The notes under the pieces were generated by a model. It had not been told where the DNA came from. It ran no database searches and saw only the letters and a list, made by a program, of their open reading frames with translations. A stretch of DNA of 64,000 bases from NCBI GenBank assembly GCA_023525975.1, contig CM042046.1, positions 42,439,501 to 42,503,500 of the forward strand, in the 5' to 3' direction. Shown piece by piece: positions 33,365-44,936 of this stretch; position 1 is the first letter of the stretch, and each line of letters opens with the position of its first letter. The DNA is from Smallanthus sonchifolius (taxonomy: Eukaryota; Streptophyta; Magnoliopsida; Asterales; Asteraceae). The translations under genes and the position numbers were made by a program.

Positions 33365-33745
33365 ACTATAAAGTCAAAAGTGAATAGTTTTTTATTATTA
33401 TTATTTTATGATGCCCCTGATGTCCACATAATCAATACACAAAAGTAAATTTATACTGTTTGATTTAAATTCATGATGTGTTTTCCTTGAAAATTTTCAT
33501 GGGCTACGGGGTGCCTAGGCCATTCCGTATATGCTGCATCAAGTTTAAAAGATTAAAAGGAAGTTATCAAATGAAAATTTTAAAAGGAAGTTATCATGAT
33601 AAAAAGCTTGACAAAGAGGGAGATAATAACACACATGTTATATTTTTTTTATCCTTTTCATTTTTTATAGGAATATATTTTTAATTTTTTCTTCATTCTA
33701 ACAAACTCATCCAATTAAGTATTAGCGATGGAATTTTAACATAAA
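33365..33745. other. Spacer
   Basis: No ORF of interest. Two copies of aaaaggaagttatcaWgaWaa occur at 33556 and 33583. Nothing else is recognised. Confidence 0.4.
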
Positions 33746-33746
33746 A

Positions 33747-34250
33747 CTAGGAATTTTACCCACCTCGCGTTGCGGCGGCGTCTAGTTTTTTTCCCTCCGT
33801 GCTTCGCGGCGGGAGTTTGGTCTTTTTTTTTTCGCGTAATGCAGATCGTCAAAAATCGTAGAAACGCATACCGATACTCGTTCCGGTAATACCAAAACCA
33901 GCAATGGTGTTAGTCGAAAGCATACCAATTCCAATATCGGCTCTGATAATACCAATACCGGCAACAGTGTTATTCGCTCATAACCTGGCTCGCTCATAAC
34001 CCGACGTTCGTTATAACCTACGATACAAAATAAAAACTCTATTTCTACCATTTAGAAATGAAACGGGTTAAAAACGTATATTCTACAAAGTAAATGAAAC
34101 GGGTTAAAAACGTATATTCTACAAAGTAAATGAAACGGGTTAAAAACGTATATTATACAAATTAAATGAAACGAATTAAAAACGTATATTATACAAAATA
34201 TGAGGGTCAAACAAAAATTTTAAAAAAAAGTTATTATTCATTTTAAGTTG
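33747..34250 (-). mobile_element. Probable Helitron 3' end, second family
   Basis: On the minus strand the sequence ends CGCCGCAACGCGAGGTGGGT then aaaattCCTAGT, a GC-rich hairpin followed by CTAG-T. A duplicate of the GC-rich part (ccctccgtgcttcgcggcggg) lies directly inside. The 5' end cannot be placed; the right limit given is a guess. Confidence 0.5.
34056..34202. repeat. 36-bp tandem repeat, four copies
   Basis: The unit is atgaaacgggttaaaaacgt + atattctacaaagtaa, with an exact 36-bp period. The last two copies differ by a few bases (tattatacaaa). Non-coding. Confidence 0.9.
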
Positions 34251-34769
34251 TCTTTCAATATAAAGGCAATAGCAATCACTAGTCTTTCGATGGTTATGTG
34301 TGAGAGACAAGTTTCATTGAAGACTAATAGAGAAAAATAGAGAACAATGCGCCATCTCAACCCTCCATTGATTTTATTTTTTAATCACAAGAATCTAATT
34401 AAAAAATGAGTTTTCGAAACTAAATGGAAACTTTGCCAAAACTATGTTTGTCTCTTCTTCTTTTTTGGTAAGTGCCCACCCATAAAAAAAAACTACCTAG
34501 CCTATTAAAATTGAACTTAAGTAACTGTTTTCAAAACTAAGATAACTTAAAATTATATCATATGTATATCAATTTACAAGCACGAACTAATCCACTTGGA
34601 TTTTACCATGTATAAAAGAAACTAAGGGGGCGTTTGATTCATTAAATTCGTTGGTATTGAAATTAAAAATGGAATTTGAAATGGAATGTAAGGGATTCAT
34701 TTGAAATGGAATCTTCAAATCTCACTAGGAGTCTTAGGTGTCCCCATTTCATTATTTCAATTTTTACAG

Positions 34770-35103
34770 GGTCAACTTGTATACCTTGTTCATGTATAAC
34801 GTGACCTAGGAATTGCGCTTCTTTTAGTCAAAACTCACATTTTGAGAGTTCGGCGTACAATTTCTCATTCTTTAGCAATTCAAGAATTGCTATGAGATGA
34901 TGCTCATGTTCTTAACTCCTTGAATATATAAGGACATCATCGATGAAGACTATTACGAATTTGTCCACGTAAGGTTTGCACACCCGATTCGAGAGATCCA
35001 TGAATACTGCTAGTAAGTTCATCAAACCGAATGGCATTACTAAAAATTTGAAATATCCATATCTTGTTTCGAAAACAGCTTTAGGTATATCCTCATCCCA
35101 CAC
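34770..35103 (-). pseudogene. Ty3-gypsy reverse transcriptase fragment
   Basis: The minus strand reads EDIPKAVFETRYGYFKFLV, MPFGLMNLLAVFMD and FVIVFIDDVLIYSRS, containing the gypsy FIDD (YVDD-type) catalytic motif. Beyond a stop it continues recognisably to the FLGHVI-like region with further stops. The upstream side is cut by a CACTA end at 35105. Confidence 0.92.
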
Positions 35104-35104
35104 T

Positions 35105-35210
35105 CACTACAAGAAAAGTGACTATTAGGGACTAAAATCTTAGGGATTGATTTATCAGTCTCAAATAAGTAGTATCCAGGACTGATTTATCAGTTGCCGG
35201 AGGTATTTGA
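35105..35210 (+). mobile_element. CACTA transposon end, truncated
   Basis: CACTACAAGAAAAGTGACTA is a typical CACTA terminus. It is followed by subterminal phrases gattgatttatcagtctc and gactgatttatcagttgc. No opposite end was found. The element joins gypsy RT sequence on its left. Confidence 0.65.
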
Positions 35211-35487
35211 CACTAACTTTTACACAACATATTCTACAAATTTATTTTTGAGAAGTAATTTGATCCTTGTAGTTGATCAAATAAGTCACTGATTCTCGGT
35301 AATGATCTTTATAGTGACTTTGTTAAGTCTATAATCAATGCATATTCGCATTTAGATTTTGATAACTAAATTAGTGAACAATGTTATTATAGCGGTTTAT
35401 TAATTCTTTACTTCCTTTATATGTGGAGATGATTTTTTTCTATTTGTATATTTATTAGTTGGCATGCTTTTTGTTTTATTTTTGAAA
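35211..35487. other. AT-rich spacer
   Basis: No recognisable gene or terminus. It may be further CACTA interior. Confidence 0.3.
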
Positions 35488-35580
35488 GTTACGAGTGAGA
35501 CTTGAACTCATGATCTGCTTAAACCTTAGTGTTCCTAAAGGATTTTCCTTTATCACTAGGCCACCAACCCCAATGACAAA
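35488..35580 (-). repeat. tRNA-derived SINE fragment
   Basis: On the minus strand, ggTGGCCTAGTGATAAAGG matches the pol III A-box region and atGAGTTCAAGTCTCA the B-box, 45 bp apart. It resembles the head of common plant SINEs. The tail was not traced. Confidence 0.55.
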
Positions 35581-35743
35581 TTAGTTAGCATGTTGGTTTG
35601 CGGTTTACAGTTGCACCCTAGTCTTCTCAAATAAATGTCCAGCATTACGGTTGAAACCCATCTTCTCAAATAAATGTCCATCTTTCTATGTTAGGTTATT
35701 ATAAAAAGATAATCCACTTCAAAAGAATTTAACTTTTTTTATA

Positions 35744-36280
35744 AGGATTATTGGATTTTAATAATCCCACCTTTTACCAATTGGCCGATAATAATCTCAA
35801 CTGAGAATATTCTTACCACTGGTCCCTACTTTCAAACTATTTTTTTACATTGGACCCCCCGTTAAAAAAACTTAACGCCGTTAGAGTTTATATGACGTGG
35901 ACATCTGCAAACCGCCGGAAAGTCGAGCCAAGCTAGCAGTGGTCTCATGGTGGCTTTTGAAATTGGCTCTGGTGGTGTTTAACTGGTCTCGTGGGTCCGG
36001 AAAGTCCAAACAGAGAAAACGGTGGTGTTTAACGAGACCAGTTAAACACCACCAAAGCCAATTTCAAAAGCCAACACGAGACCATTGCTAGCTTGGCTCG
36101 ACTTTCCGGCGGTTTGCAGATGTCCACGTCATATAAACTCTAACGGCGTTAAGTTTTTTTAACGAGGAGTCCAATGTAAAAAAATAGTTTGAAAGTAGGG
36201 ACCGGTGGTAAGAATATTCTCAGTTGGGATTATTATCGGTCAATTGGTAAAAGGTGGGATTATTAAAATAAAATAATCCT
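35744..36280. mobile_element. Foldback (MULE-type) element, 537 bp, nearly all inverted repeat
   Basis: The arms of about 240 bp start at aggattattgg and end at aataatcct. They pair along almost their whole length, including taatcccaccttttaccaattg, gaatattctYa, and gcaaaccgccggaaagtcgag/ctcgactttccggcggtttgc. The centre is about 70 bp. A 7-bp direct repeat TTTTATA flanks it (35737-35743 and 36281-36287). No coding capacity. Confidence 0.88.
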
Positions 36281-36287
36281 TTTTATA

Positions 36288-36891
36288 ATACCCTTAGGAG
36301 ACTCTTTTAAGAGTTTCTAACCGTTTTAATAGTTTGTTTTCAGCTTTTATTTCCCTATCATAATGATAAGGTCTAATTAAATTTTAAATTGTTATTATTA
36401 ATTTTTATTTAGTGGTTACGATAGATTTTTTATTCTTAAATTTTAATTACTTAATTAATTAACTAATTTTGTGTGTGTTTTTTTCAATATCTTTAGAAAA
36501 CAGGAAGATATCTATTAAGAGAGAAGTGCGAAATAAATATCATTTGACAATGTAACGAGTTAAATGATTTCGTTGAATATTTTGGCTTTAATGTTTAACA
36601 GGTGTCATATATAAACACACGGCACAATTACAATTTTGTAGGGGGTAATCCTTATTATAATAAGATAAAATTACATTTTTTGTTCTTTTATATTTGTTTA
36701 AATTGTGGTTGGTCATTTACAATTTTTACTTTTACTCATTGTTTTTATTTTAAAAAGTGTTTATGAATTTTATCATTTCTACTGACGGATGTTAAAATTT
36801 TCAGTTAAGTCACCTCGTGTGCACTACACATACGGGCATTTTAGTTTTTCACCCATAAAGATTAAAATATCTGCAATTTGCTTCTCGGTTA
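36288..36891. other. AT-rich spacer
   Basis: No gene, tandem array or terminus recognised. Confidence 0.4.
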
Positions 36892-37194
36892 CAGAGCATT
36901 CACAGTAGGATCCTTATCCCTATCCCCATAATTACACTAAAATCATTATCTCTTCTCTTTATTTTTCAATTATATAATACTTTTTGTACCTTTATCATTA
37001 CTTTTTCTCTCCTCCACTCATAACCACTTTCAAAAAATATTATAAAATTTATGCAGGTGAACAGTGTTTCTCCCAAATATACAGAAAACTTATACATTTT
37101 ATCTTTTTTCTCCACTTACAACCACTTTAAATCACCTCCTAAAATCTAGGGAACTCACTCACATAAATATAAAAAACCTGCTCTAAATGCTCTT
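36892..37194. mobile_element. Possible MITE
   Basis: The left end AGAGCATTCACAGTAGG and right end ctgctctaaATGCTCT are short imperfect inverted repeats around about 300 bp of A/T- and CT-rich sequence. No definite target duplication. Confidence 0.35.
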
Positions 37195-38507
37195 AACCTC
37201 AACTCTTTTTCTGATTTAATCTAATACTATTCTTTCTCCACCAAAAGATTTGATTGTAGATACCCGCTAACAAGAGAGAAAGTGTACATCAAAAGAAAAA
37301 TCTTTTTGACAATCTTCCCTATCAACAAGTCAAAACAAAAGAACAAAATCTTTTTACAAAAGTTTCAAACAATAAGAGCAAGGGCAAAATATTTTTGGTT
37401 TTTTAAGATATAGAATCCAATTTTTTTGAAAGTCAGACAAACAGATTATCTTAATCATTCCGAGCATTCGAATCTAGGAGAGTCAAAAGACTTAGTGAAA
37501 AATATCTGCAATCACTATCCACTTGGGTCATTTGGTATCGTCTGTTTTGTTTACGCAGAGATCTCGAGTGTCCAATCCTTTTCTATCTGTTTGGATAATT
37601 TTATGACCTCTTTTGTTTTGTTTGCGCAAAGACCTAGAGTGTTCATACATTTTCGTATCCACTTGGATATGTTTATTTTTGAATCTTGTGATTCTTTCTT
37701 CTAATCCACTTGGATTCTTATTTTCTCTTTGGTGCTGAATATTTCTTGACGCTGTGGTACGTTGGTAAACTGCTAAGGTGTAGTATTATGATATCAGGTA
37801 TATCTTGAGGATATATAGGTTTAAAAACCATTTTATTTTCAAAATGCAGGGTACACAATTTTTATTCTTAAATGGTACCATAATATCACAAGAAATATTG
37901 TATAACAAATGGTTGGATTTACCCTTGCACAAATATCAACCATTATTGATGATTCACAGGAATTGATTGAAAAGGGAAAAATCTTAAAGTGTTTAGTTTG
38001 AATATGATATTACGTTGGATCTTTTCTAAAAAAAGATGATTTCTCAGTTATTTCTGACTATGTGTATATGTCTAGTTTTTGAAAATATGAATAGTTAAAA
38101 AATATTTTATTATTTAGTTGGTTTTAGTCAAAAAAAAATTCAAAAAATAATTTTCCTTTTTGACTTGAAAAAACTTTTGTTATTTTAAATTTTATTTTTA
38201 TTTTTAATTTTATTTTCATTTACTTTTGTTGACAAAAATTTCAATCGCATGTACATATATGCTACCATAAGTATCATTTTATTATCATAAGTTTTTAGTC
38301 AATAGTAAGTGTCTAGGTCAATCGCAAGTACAATTGAGATTATAAATAGAGTTACGATAGGTGTCGTTTGAAACATATTATATCCTCTTATCGTATGTTT
38401 GAATTGTCACTTGTTTATTTCTCTGCTTTTTGAGATTTTGTAGGATCGGTGATTACAAGATGGTTCTATTTTAGTTGAGATTGGCGGAAACAATCACAAC
38501 TATGCAA
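37195..38507. other. Unrecognised sequence
   Basis: No protein domain is recognised; the 92-codon frame at 37426-37704 looks like chance. The phrase (a)tccacttgg occurs four times between 37517 and 37708. At 38240-38400, gcaagtacaattgagattataaatagagttacgatagg resembles the copia LTR at 43.6 kb, including a TATA box, and may be its decayed partner. Confidence 0.35.
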
Positions 38508-39175
38508 TGTAAACAGATAAACAAAGAGAATACTGATAAATGCAAATTGTATTGATCTTCAATGTTTACAAGATTACAGAGAAAACTCTCAGGAAGCACA
38601 CTTATACAAATGTAAGATACAATACATATAATAGAACTTAGAATCAAGACAGACTCTTGATTTTAAGGATTAGATCAAACACAGACCGTTGATCTTGGAC
38701 AGTTACAAGCTATACTACTATTGGTAAGCAACTAAAAGACAAACTGCAGCAAACAGTTGTATTCAGGTCAAAAGTCTTCTTAGAAATCTTTGCATGAGAC
38801 TTCAGAAGTGGTTTGTATTTAATCATCTGCACCAATAATATTTCTTTTGTTGATAGATGTGTCAGTGTTGTAGCAGAGGTGTCAGTAGCAAAGTCAAAGC
38901 TGCTGATGATTTGTCTATCAGCAGCATCAAGTGTTTGATGCTGCTGAGAAGCCTATCAGCAACAACTCTAATCTTCAGCAGATAAGGCTATCCGCAACAT
39001 AGTTGTTCATCAACAGGAGAACAACTATCCGCAGTAACTAACCTTATCCGCAGTAACTAACCTTATCCGCAGTAGCTTGTTGGTCAGTAGTAAAATTGTG
39101 GAGTCCGCAGCAGTTGTACTTAGAGAATTTTGTAGCTATCAGTCTTTATATCTACAGATTTCACCTTCTCTTACA
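38508..39175 (-). repeat. Probable copia LTR (solo)
   Basis: In the minus direction it starts TGTAAGAGAAGGTGAAATC and ends ...TTTATCTGTTTACA, with inverted termini TGTAA/TTACA. A TATA-like gatataaagactg lies near its start. Inside, a 21-bp unit (ttatccgcagtaactaacc) is repeated three times (about 39020-39080), and cagcag-rich phrases recur. Flanking 5-bp sequences do not match, and no primer site adjoins it. Confidence 0.5.
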
Positions 39176-39761
39176 GACATTAATTAAGGTGTTTTTGGCA
39201 TTCTTTCATTCACATTTTGTATCATCTTAATGTCGCGAACATGTACATAGTCTCATATGGTGCTTTCAACATTATTTCAAAAACATAGGTTTAGTATGGA
39301 TATTTAGAAGGGTTTTTCTTTGCATATACTAACCTTTTTCTTCTTATAAGGTGTTTTTAGTAGTTTTAGTACAACTTTTATCCTCTTTTTCTGCTTTTTA
39401 TGGTGCACTGTTGTTGCCCTTATCGCAACCTGATGAGGAAGATAACTACTTACGGTCATAAGTAGTTGTTATGATTAGGGGCTTCTAACGTAAGTTCATG
39501 GTTACGATTGGCGTGTACTTAGCTGTTTTCAAAATTCAAATTTCTTCAATCAAAAGTACATCAACCATAACTGTTGATCCAATCGTAAGTATGATAGTTA
39601 CAATTGAGTTACTTCAATCGTAAATATGGTTTGCGATTGCAAGTGTACTTGCAATAGCTGTTTCTCAGATTTTTTCTAAGTGTTGAAATTTCTCACTAAT
39701 AAATATCTTGTGTTTGTTTTTTTGTAGATAGGGCACTCTTATTTGTAAACGAGCACCATAT
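39176..39761 (+). repeat. Decayed LTR-like region with CAATCGTAAG motifs
   Basis: Phrases ttacgattgg, caatcgtaag and gcgattgcaag recur, as in the LTR at 43611. It may be the 5' LTR of the element whose ORF lies at 41.3-42.8 kb. Limits cannot be set. Confidence 0.4.
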
Positions 39762-39770
39762 ATATGCTTA

Positions 39771-41238
39771 GAACTAATTACACGGATGGTCCCTGCGGTT
39801 TGACCAAAATACGGTTTTCGTCTCTAAGATTGAAAAATTATGGATTTGGTCTAAGAAATTTTGATTTTGTTACACCCATGGTCCCTGACATGGATGGAGG
39901 TTAAAATTTTCAGTTAAGTGTGTGAAATGATAAAAATACCCTTCATAAAAATAAACAAAAAATAAAATAAATTATACCAATAACCTCCTCCACATGGACA
40001 CTAATCTTCTCCCCCACCATTTCTTCTTCTTCACGACAGCAAAGTTTCTGATCATCCTCATTTTTTTGGGTAATCAGCTCCACCAACCATCGTTTTTCCG
40101 GTGATAGTATAAAACCACCAGACCACCATAACTATGCTTCTTTTTCATCTAATCTAATTCAGTTGTTCATAATTCAAGAATCATGGTTTTGGAAAATCAA
40201 GATTTACATTTAAATCAGTTCATCTATATGTATATATTTACACACACACTATAGAGAATAGCAAGGGAAAATAATGTTTCTTTCGGTCTCCTGGTTTGAT
40301 TTTCACATCCCTTTGGATTGATTTGCTACTTTGTGACCACGTATTTCCATCTCGTTTTGGAATGTGGGCTTGGAAGGCAGCAGCCTCTGAACTCGTCTTT
40401 CTTCTCGCCCGTTGTTGTTCATCCTCCACCACAAGATGATAGGCGTGGGGTTTGTGGCTAATATTTGGGTTCTTATGACAGAGTACTCGTCATCAAGTCC
40501 CATGAGGCAGATATACACCAATCACTCCTATGGGAAAGACTAAATATTAGTCAACCAATGATGGAGGTAATGTAGGTGCAGGATAGGCACCAATTTACAG
40601 ATCAAAGCAAAAGGAACAAGAACATGTATGCTCTGTTGCTCCAATTGAATCAACCACAGACCTACGTTGTTCCAAATCGTGATCTATTTGCCTATCTCCA
40701 CTAATCTCCGTTGCTCCAATCAACCACATATATGCTCTGTTGCTCCAATCGATCACCGTCGTAGCATCCTCCACAACCCTTACCCTTCTGTCCTTCGGCT
40801 GCGGAACCCTCTCTCCCACAAAGACACAACCCCAATCACTCTAAAATAGTCGATTGAAGAGTGTATGATGATGGAGGAAATAAAGGCGATGGAGATCGAT
40901 GCCCAATTTAATGAAAGGCTGCGAGACTCGTCGGAGAGGGTTTGGCCATGCCGATGGTTCTCAACGAAGAAGGACTGTCCGGGGTGAGTGTCTGGGGTGT
41001 TTGGTTTTTTTATGTTATTTTATTGGAAGTGGTCTCACCTTTTACATGTTTGTTTTTAACATTACGGGTATTTTGATCATTTCACAGCCACTTAACTAAA
41101 AAAGTTAATCTCTATCCATTCCAGGGACCGTTGATGTAACAAAATCAAATTATGTTGGACCAAATCCGTAATTTTTCAATCCTAAGGACGAAAACCATAA
41201 TTTGGTCAAACCACATGGACCATCCGTGTAATTAGTTC
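39771..41238. mobile_element. Non-autonomous MULE (1,468 bp) carrying captured sequence
   Basis: Inverted termini of about 160 bp start GAACTAATTACACGGATGGT on both ends and are flanked by a perfect 9-bp duplication ATATGCTTA (39762-39770 and 41239-41247). The interior holds a copia gag fragment on the minus strand and a stretch where tatgctctgttgctccaat occurs twice. No transposase. Confidence 0.92.
40238..40521 (-). pseudogene. Copia gag fragment captured by the MULE
   Basis: The minus strand reads YICLMGLDDEYSVIRTQIL, the pattern of the copia gag (UBN2) core, where FLMGLDD..Y..IR..IL is conserved. After a frameshift it reads LVVEDEQQRARRK, matching the usual continuation with E-E-x-x-R. 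Both parts are short and non-functional. Confidence 0.75.
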
Positions 41239-41269
41239 ATATGCTTATTTAAATAACGATGACCCCAAA

Positions 41270-42770
41270 GTAGCAGACTTCATTCAATTGATTGACTTCC
41301 TAACTAACTCCTAGATTCACCAGGCAATCTCTACCAATCCAGTCATCTCTGAAAACACAATTAGGGAGTTTTAGAACAATGCCCACTTTGAAATGTTCAA
41401 GTTAATAGCCATGTAGAAGAACATCTTCAAGCTACAACTGGAGGTCAGAACATAGTTATCACATAAGAAGTAGTCAGGGATGTGTTGGGTTTTCAAGACC
41501 AGCCTAACTATCCCATTTAATACAACAACTACGTCATAAAGAAAAGTTTAAGAATAATGGGGCATGTAGATGATTTTAAGAGTGGACAAGTAATCAAGAC
41601 CTTGTTATTTAATAACTGGAGATACATTGTCAATGTGTTCATCCACTACATCTCAATCAGAAAGGGAAGATATGACTCTACCAATGCCTCTATGGCATCC
41701 GCTGCCTTAGGACTGATTAAAGGAAGAAATTACAACTTCTCCAAGATTAACGCATTGTTTCCACAGGCTAGTAACACACTTGTGCTGGACCACATGAAGA
41801 ATCCAGTTTTTGCTTTTATGAAAAGCAAGCACAAGAAGAGCAAATGGAGTGGTGAAATAGTGCCTTTATTCGGAAACAACATTGGTGAAGCTGAACTAAA
41901 AATACCAGACATTAATCCTGAACTAGTTCAAGATGAGTTTGATGAAGAAGAAGAGGATGTTTAGAATATTTAAGCTCCTGAGCAACAAGCCCCGGAGCAG
42001 CAAATTCATGAGCAACAGGATCATACTCAAGGATAAGAACAATTTTTTGAAGCTCCATTTCACGAGGATCCACTTGATCCTTTTAGACTTTGAAATAGAA
42101 CATGATGTACATATGCATCAAGATGAGTTTCACCAAGCATAACCCTTGGTTGACTCTGAAAGTGAAGGCACCCTGGATGAAGGAATTACATGATCTGACG
42201 TGGAAGAAACAGAATTCGATGACCCTAATCAAAACCTGAAAGAAAAAGTAAGCTTGGTGGTCCTCCTACATCATCTTCCTCAAAGATACAAGTAAGTGAT
42301 AGTGATTCTGATTGCTCCCCGGAGCATCCTCTTAAGAGATCAAGAACCACTAAAGGAATAAGCATTAGAGAACCATCAACCTCACCACAACCATCATCAT
42401 CATCACCTACATCCTTACCTAAACCATCACACTCACCTCAACCATCATCCCCACCTCATCCATCACCATCACCATCACCATCACCAACACCAACACCATA
42501 ATCATCACCCTCTCCTCAACCATCTCCATAAGAAACAATTTAAAAAGAAGCTTTGACATCTCAACCAAGATTAAAGAAGCTAAGTCTTGAGGTTCGAACC
42601 TTGAAGCAACAGATGGTCGAGAAGGACAAAGTGATTGAATCTCTAAATATTGGAGTGGGTGAACTGAAGACTCAACTTGTTGCTCAACAAAAGACATTGG
42701 TGAATTGAATTCCTTCATGAAGAACCAACAAACAAGACCGTCTATACAAATGAGTCTAGCCAAATCTTCG
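41270..42770 (+). pseudogene. Retroelement gag-like ORF with acidic and coiled-coil tail
   Basis: Before the open part, FIQLIDFLTNS and similar phrases are interrupted by stops. The open frame 41557-41964 (135 codons) contains NVFIHYISIRKGRYDS, MASAALGLIKGRNYNFSKI and an acidic end. This arrangement is known to me from the large first ORF of LTR retrotransposons that are abundant in Asteraceae. Downstream lie acidic stretches, a Pro/Ser/His codon repeat and a coiled-coil-like LKQQMVEKDKVIESLN, with several stops. Function of the family is structural (gag-like) at best. Confidence 0.55.
42380..42500. repeat. CCATCA-type microsatellite
   Basis: Imperfect repeats of ccatcatcatc, ctcaaccatcatcc and ccatcaccatcaccatcacc lie within the gag-like pseudogene. 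Confidence 0.85.
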
Positions 42771-43598
42771 AAGATTTTTTTGAGTCAGAAGAGAGCAAGA
42801 CGAAAAAACTAAACTGGCAGCCTTTCAATCCCTTATCCCTAGAACTAAAATTACATGTAAAACTCGTGTCGCCAGCACCCCAAGAGATATCTCTCGATCT
42901 CTAGGGAGGAAAGATAGACTTGGTTCAGGAAACCAACCGGAGCAAAGCATAAATTATTCAATCCTATGAATGGAAAGCTGAATATCGTGAGTTGAAACAA
43001 TCTACTAAGTATGATGCTGAAACGAAGTTGTATATTGTGAAAAGATGTAGAGGTGGTGTCCAACACTTTAAACACCTTATGACTTCATCACACTTCCTAA
43101 ATATGATCTGAGGGCTTTAAGCACCTCTCCAAAATCCTGGAAATGTCAGTGAGGCCAGTAATTTTGAAAGATTTCTCAAGAACTTGTGTGATGCAAACTT
43201 CACCACTCTGAAGCCTATTAAACCAAGGTACTGAAAGTCCAAGACTAGAATCCATTCTTACACTCAAAGCCTATGATTCGGTTAAGATACAATCCATCTA
43301 CCACTGTCAGGATCGTACCTCTGCCAAAATCGGTTCATGTATAGCTTGAGGGCTTTGTGAGGTGGTTCAATGATGAGAAGACTAGCAATGTAGTGATAGA
43401 ATGTCAAGGAAAAGAATACATCTACATCTTCGAACCCATGGAGTTATGAAATTTCAACCTGAGGATTTGGAACTACTGTTTCAGAATCCTATCAAGATCT
43501 TTGGAGAATTTGAAGTTGATGCAAAGGCATTCCAACGGATAGTACCATTGCATGTGAAGCCATTCATCCCAAGAAGTTGAAGACACTGGATCAAAAGC
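42771..43598 (+). other. Degenerate interior of the retroelement
   Basis: Open stretches are short. No reverse transcriptase or integrase motif was found, so the element is either non-autonomous or has lost pol. Confidence 0.4.
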
Positions 43599-43610
43599 TT
43601 AGGGGGAGAT
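43599..43610 (+). promoter_or_regulatory. Polypurine tract
   Basis: ttAGGGGGAGAt lies directly before the LTR start TGTATGG. This is the usual priming site for plus-strand DNA synthesis in copia elements. Confidence 0.75.
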
Positions 43611-44110
43611 TGTATGGTCTAAGCTTTTGATAAGTTACTTGTCCAATGTAATTTCTTGTTTTGTGTTTTTGTATATTTGTTTAAGTCTTGTGTCAATCGA
43701 AAGTGTGCTTACGATTGGAGATACTCAATCGTAAGTTTACTTCAATCGTAAGTATGTTGCGATTGCAACCATGGTTACGATTGTAAGTAACCCAATCATA
43801 AGTAGTACTTACAAATGAGTTATCATGTTCATTGGTTGCGAGTGCATGTTTTTAGTATAAATAGAATAGTTTGTATGAGATTTAGGGGGGTGTGGCTTGT
43901 AACCCTAATTTTCACTCTCAAGCAGTTTTAGCAATAAAGAAGCATTTGAAGTTATTTCTTGCGTTAGTTCTTATAGTTTCTATAATTTTCTCTTCTATAC
44001 ATGTTTGTTGTTTCACACCACTTGTTTATTTGGTTAGTTTGAATGTATACACCACTATATACACAGTTTTCGCCTGTGTATGTGTATTGATCCCGAGTAT
44101 TGTATTCTGA
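43611..44110 (+). repeat. 3' LTR of the retroelement (right end approximate)
   Basis: It starts TGTATGGTCTAAGC after the polypurine tract. It contains a TATA box (tataaatagaatag, about 43858) and eight or more copies of TTACGATTG/CAATCGTAAG in both orientations between 43680 and 43830. The right limit is set near the last TG-rich part, as no target duplication was seen. Confidence 0.6.
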
Positions 44111-44555
44111 AAAGTATATTACTTATTCAAACAAACGAAAATAAATAAATTAAATATAAATATATATAAAAATATATCTTTATAATATAAATAAGTTGGT
44201 TAATTAATTAATAAAATTTTAAACAAAATCCATAGAATAAAAGTGATAAAAAGAATAAAAAAAGAATAAAAGAAAAAAAAAGAAGAAAAAGAAACTTTAG
44301 CATTTACAAAAATAGTCCTTTATGACTAAAAAACTATAATGCTCTTAACGTAACAGAAATATTTAACCACAGTTACTCAAAATGATAAGAAATGAATGGA
44401 CAGTGAGTAAAAGCCAAAAATTTTAATGAATAATGATGTAATCTTTGTTGGGTCCCGTCCCGACTACCTTAGTCGGGTTTTTTTAATATCATGTCGCCGT
44501 TGAAAAAAAACTTTTAATATAATTTAAATAATTATAAAGAAAAAAATATCGTAAT
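44111..44555. other. AT-rich spacer
   Basis: A short perfect stem cccgactaccttagtcggg followed by a T run (44459-44484) stands out in otherwise unremarkable sequence. Confidence 0.35.
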
Positions 44556-44626
44556 TTACGTTGTTGGTTTATTTTGCATCTTACGTTGTTGGTTTTTTTG
44601 CATCTTACGTTGTTGGTTTATTTTTC
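44556..44626. repeat. 24-25 bp tandem repeat, three copies
   Basis: ttacgttgttggtttattttg + catc is repeated at 44556, 44581 and about 44604, with T-run length differences. Confidence 0.8.
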
Positions 44627-44936
44627 TAAACATAAATTAAATAAAAAAATGTAAGGAAAATAATAAAAAAAAGTTATGTGAAAGGCCATTTCATAAAATG
44701 TTATTGAAAGTAACCTGTGTTTTTCAATAATAGTTATGGTTTATGTTAAATATCCGATTGCTTGATGCTACGTGCCTGCATTGTTTTTTGTTTTATTTAG
44801 TCATCTCTGATTTTTTAATTATAATAAGCATAGCAATAAAGTTTAATTTGAAATTAATTGCGAAAATGCCTAGTCCTAGATATTATATTTAATACAAAAT
44901 TCAAAACGTCAAATTTATATTTAACAAGAAAGTGTG

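Noticed and set aside
35897..36091. 64-codon frame
   Set aside because: It spans the arm and centre of the foldback element and has no motif.
38508..39175. Full copia element with primer site next to this LTR
   Set aside because: Neither side shows a primer-binding site or polypurine tract, and the 5-bp flanks differ.
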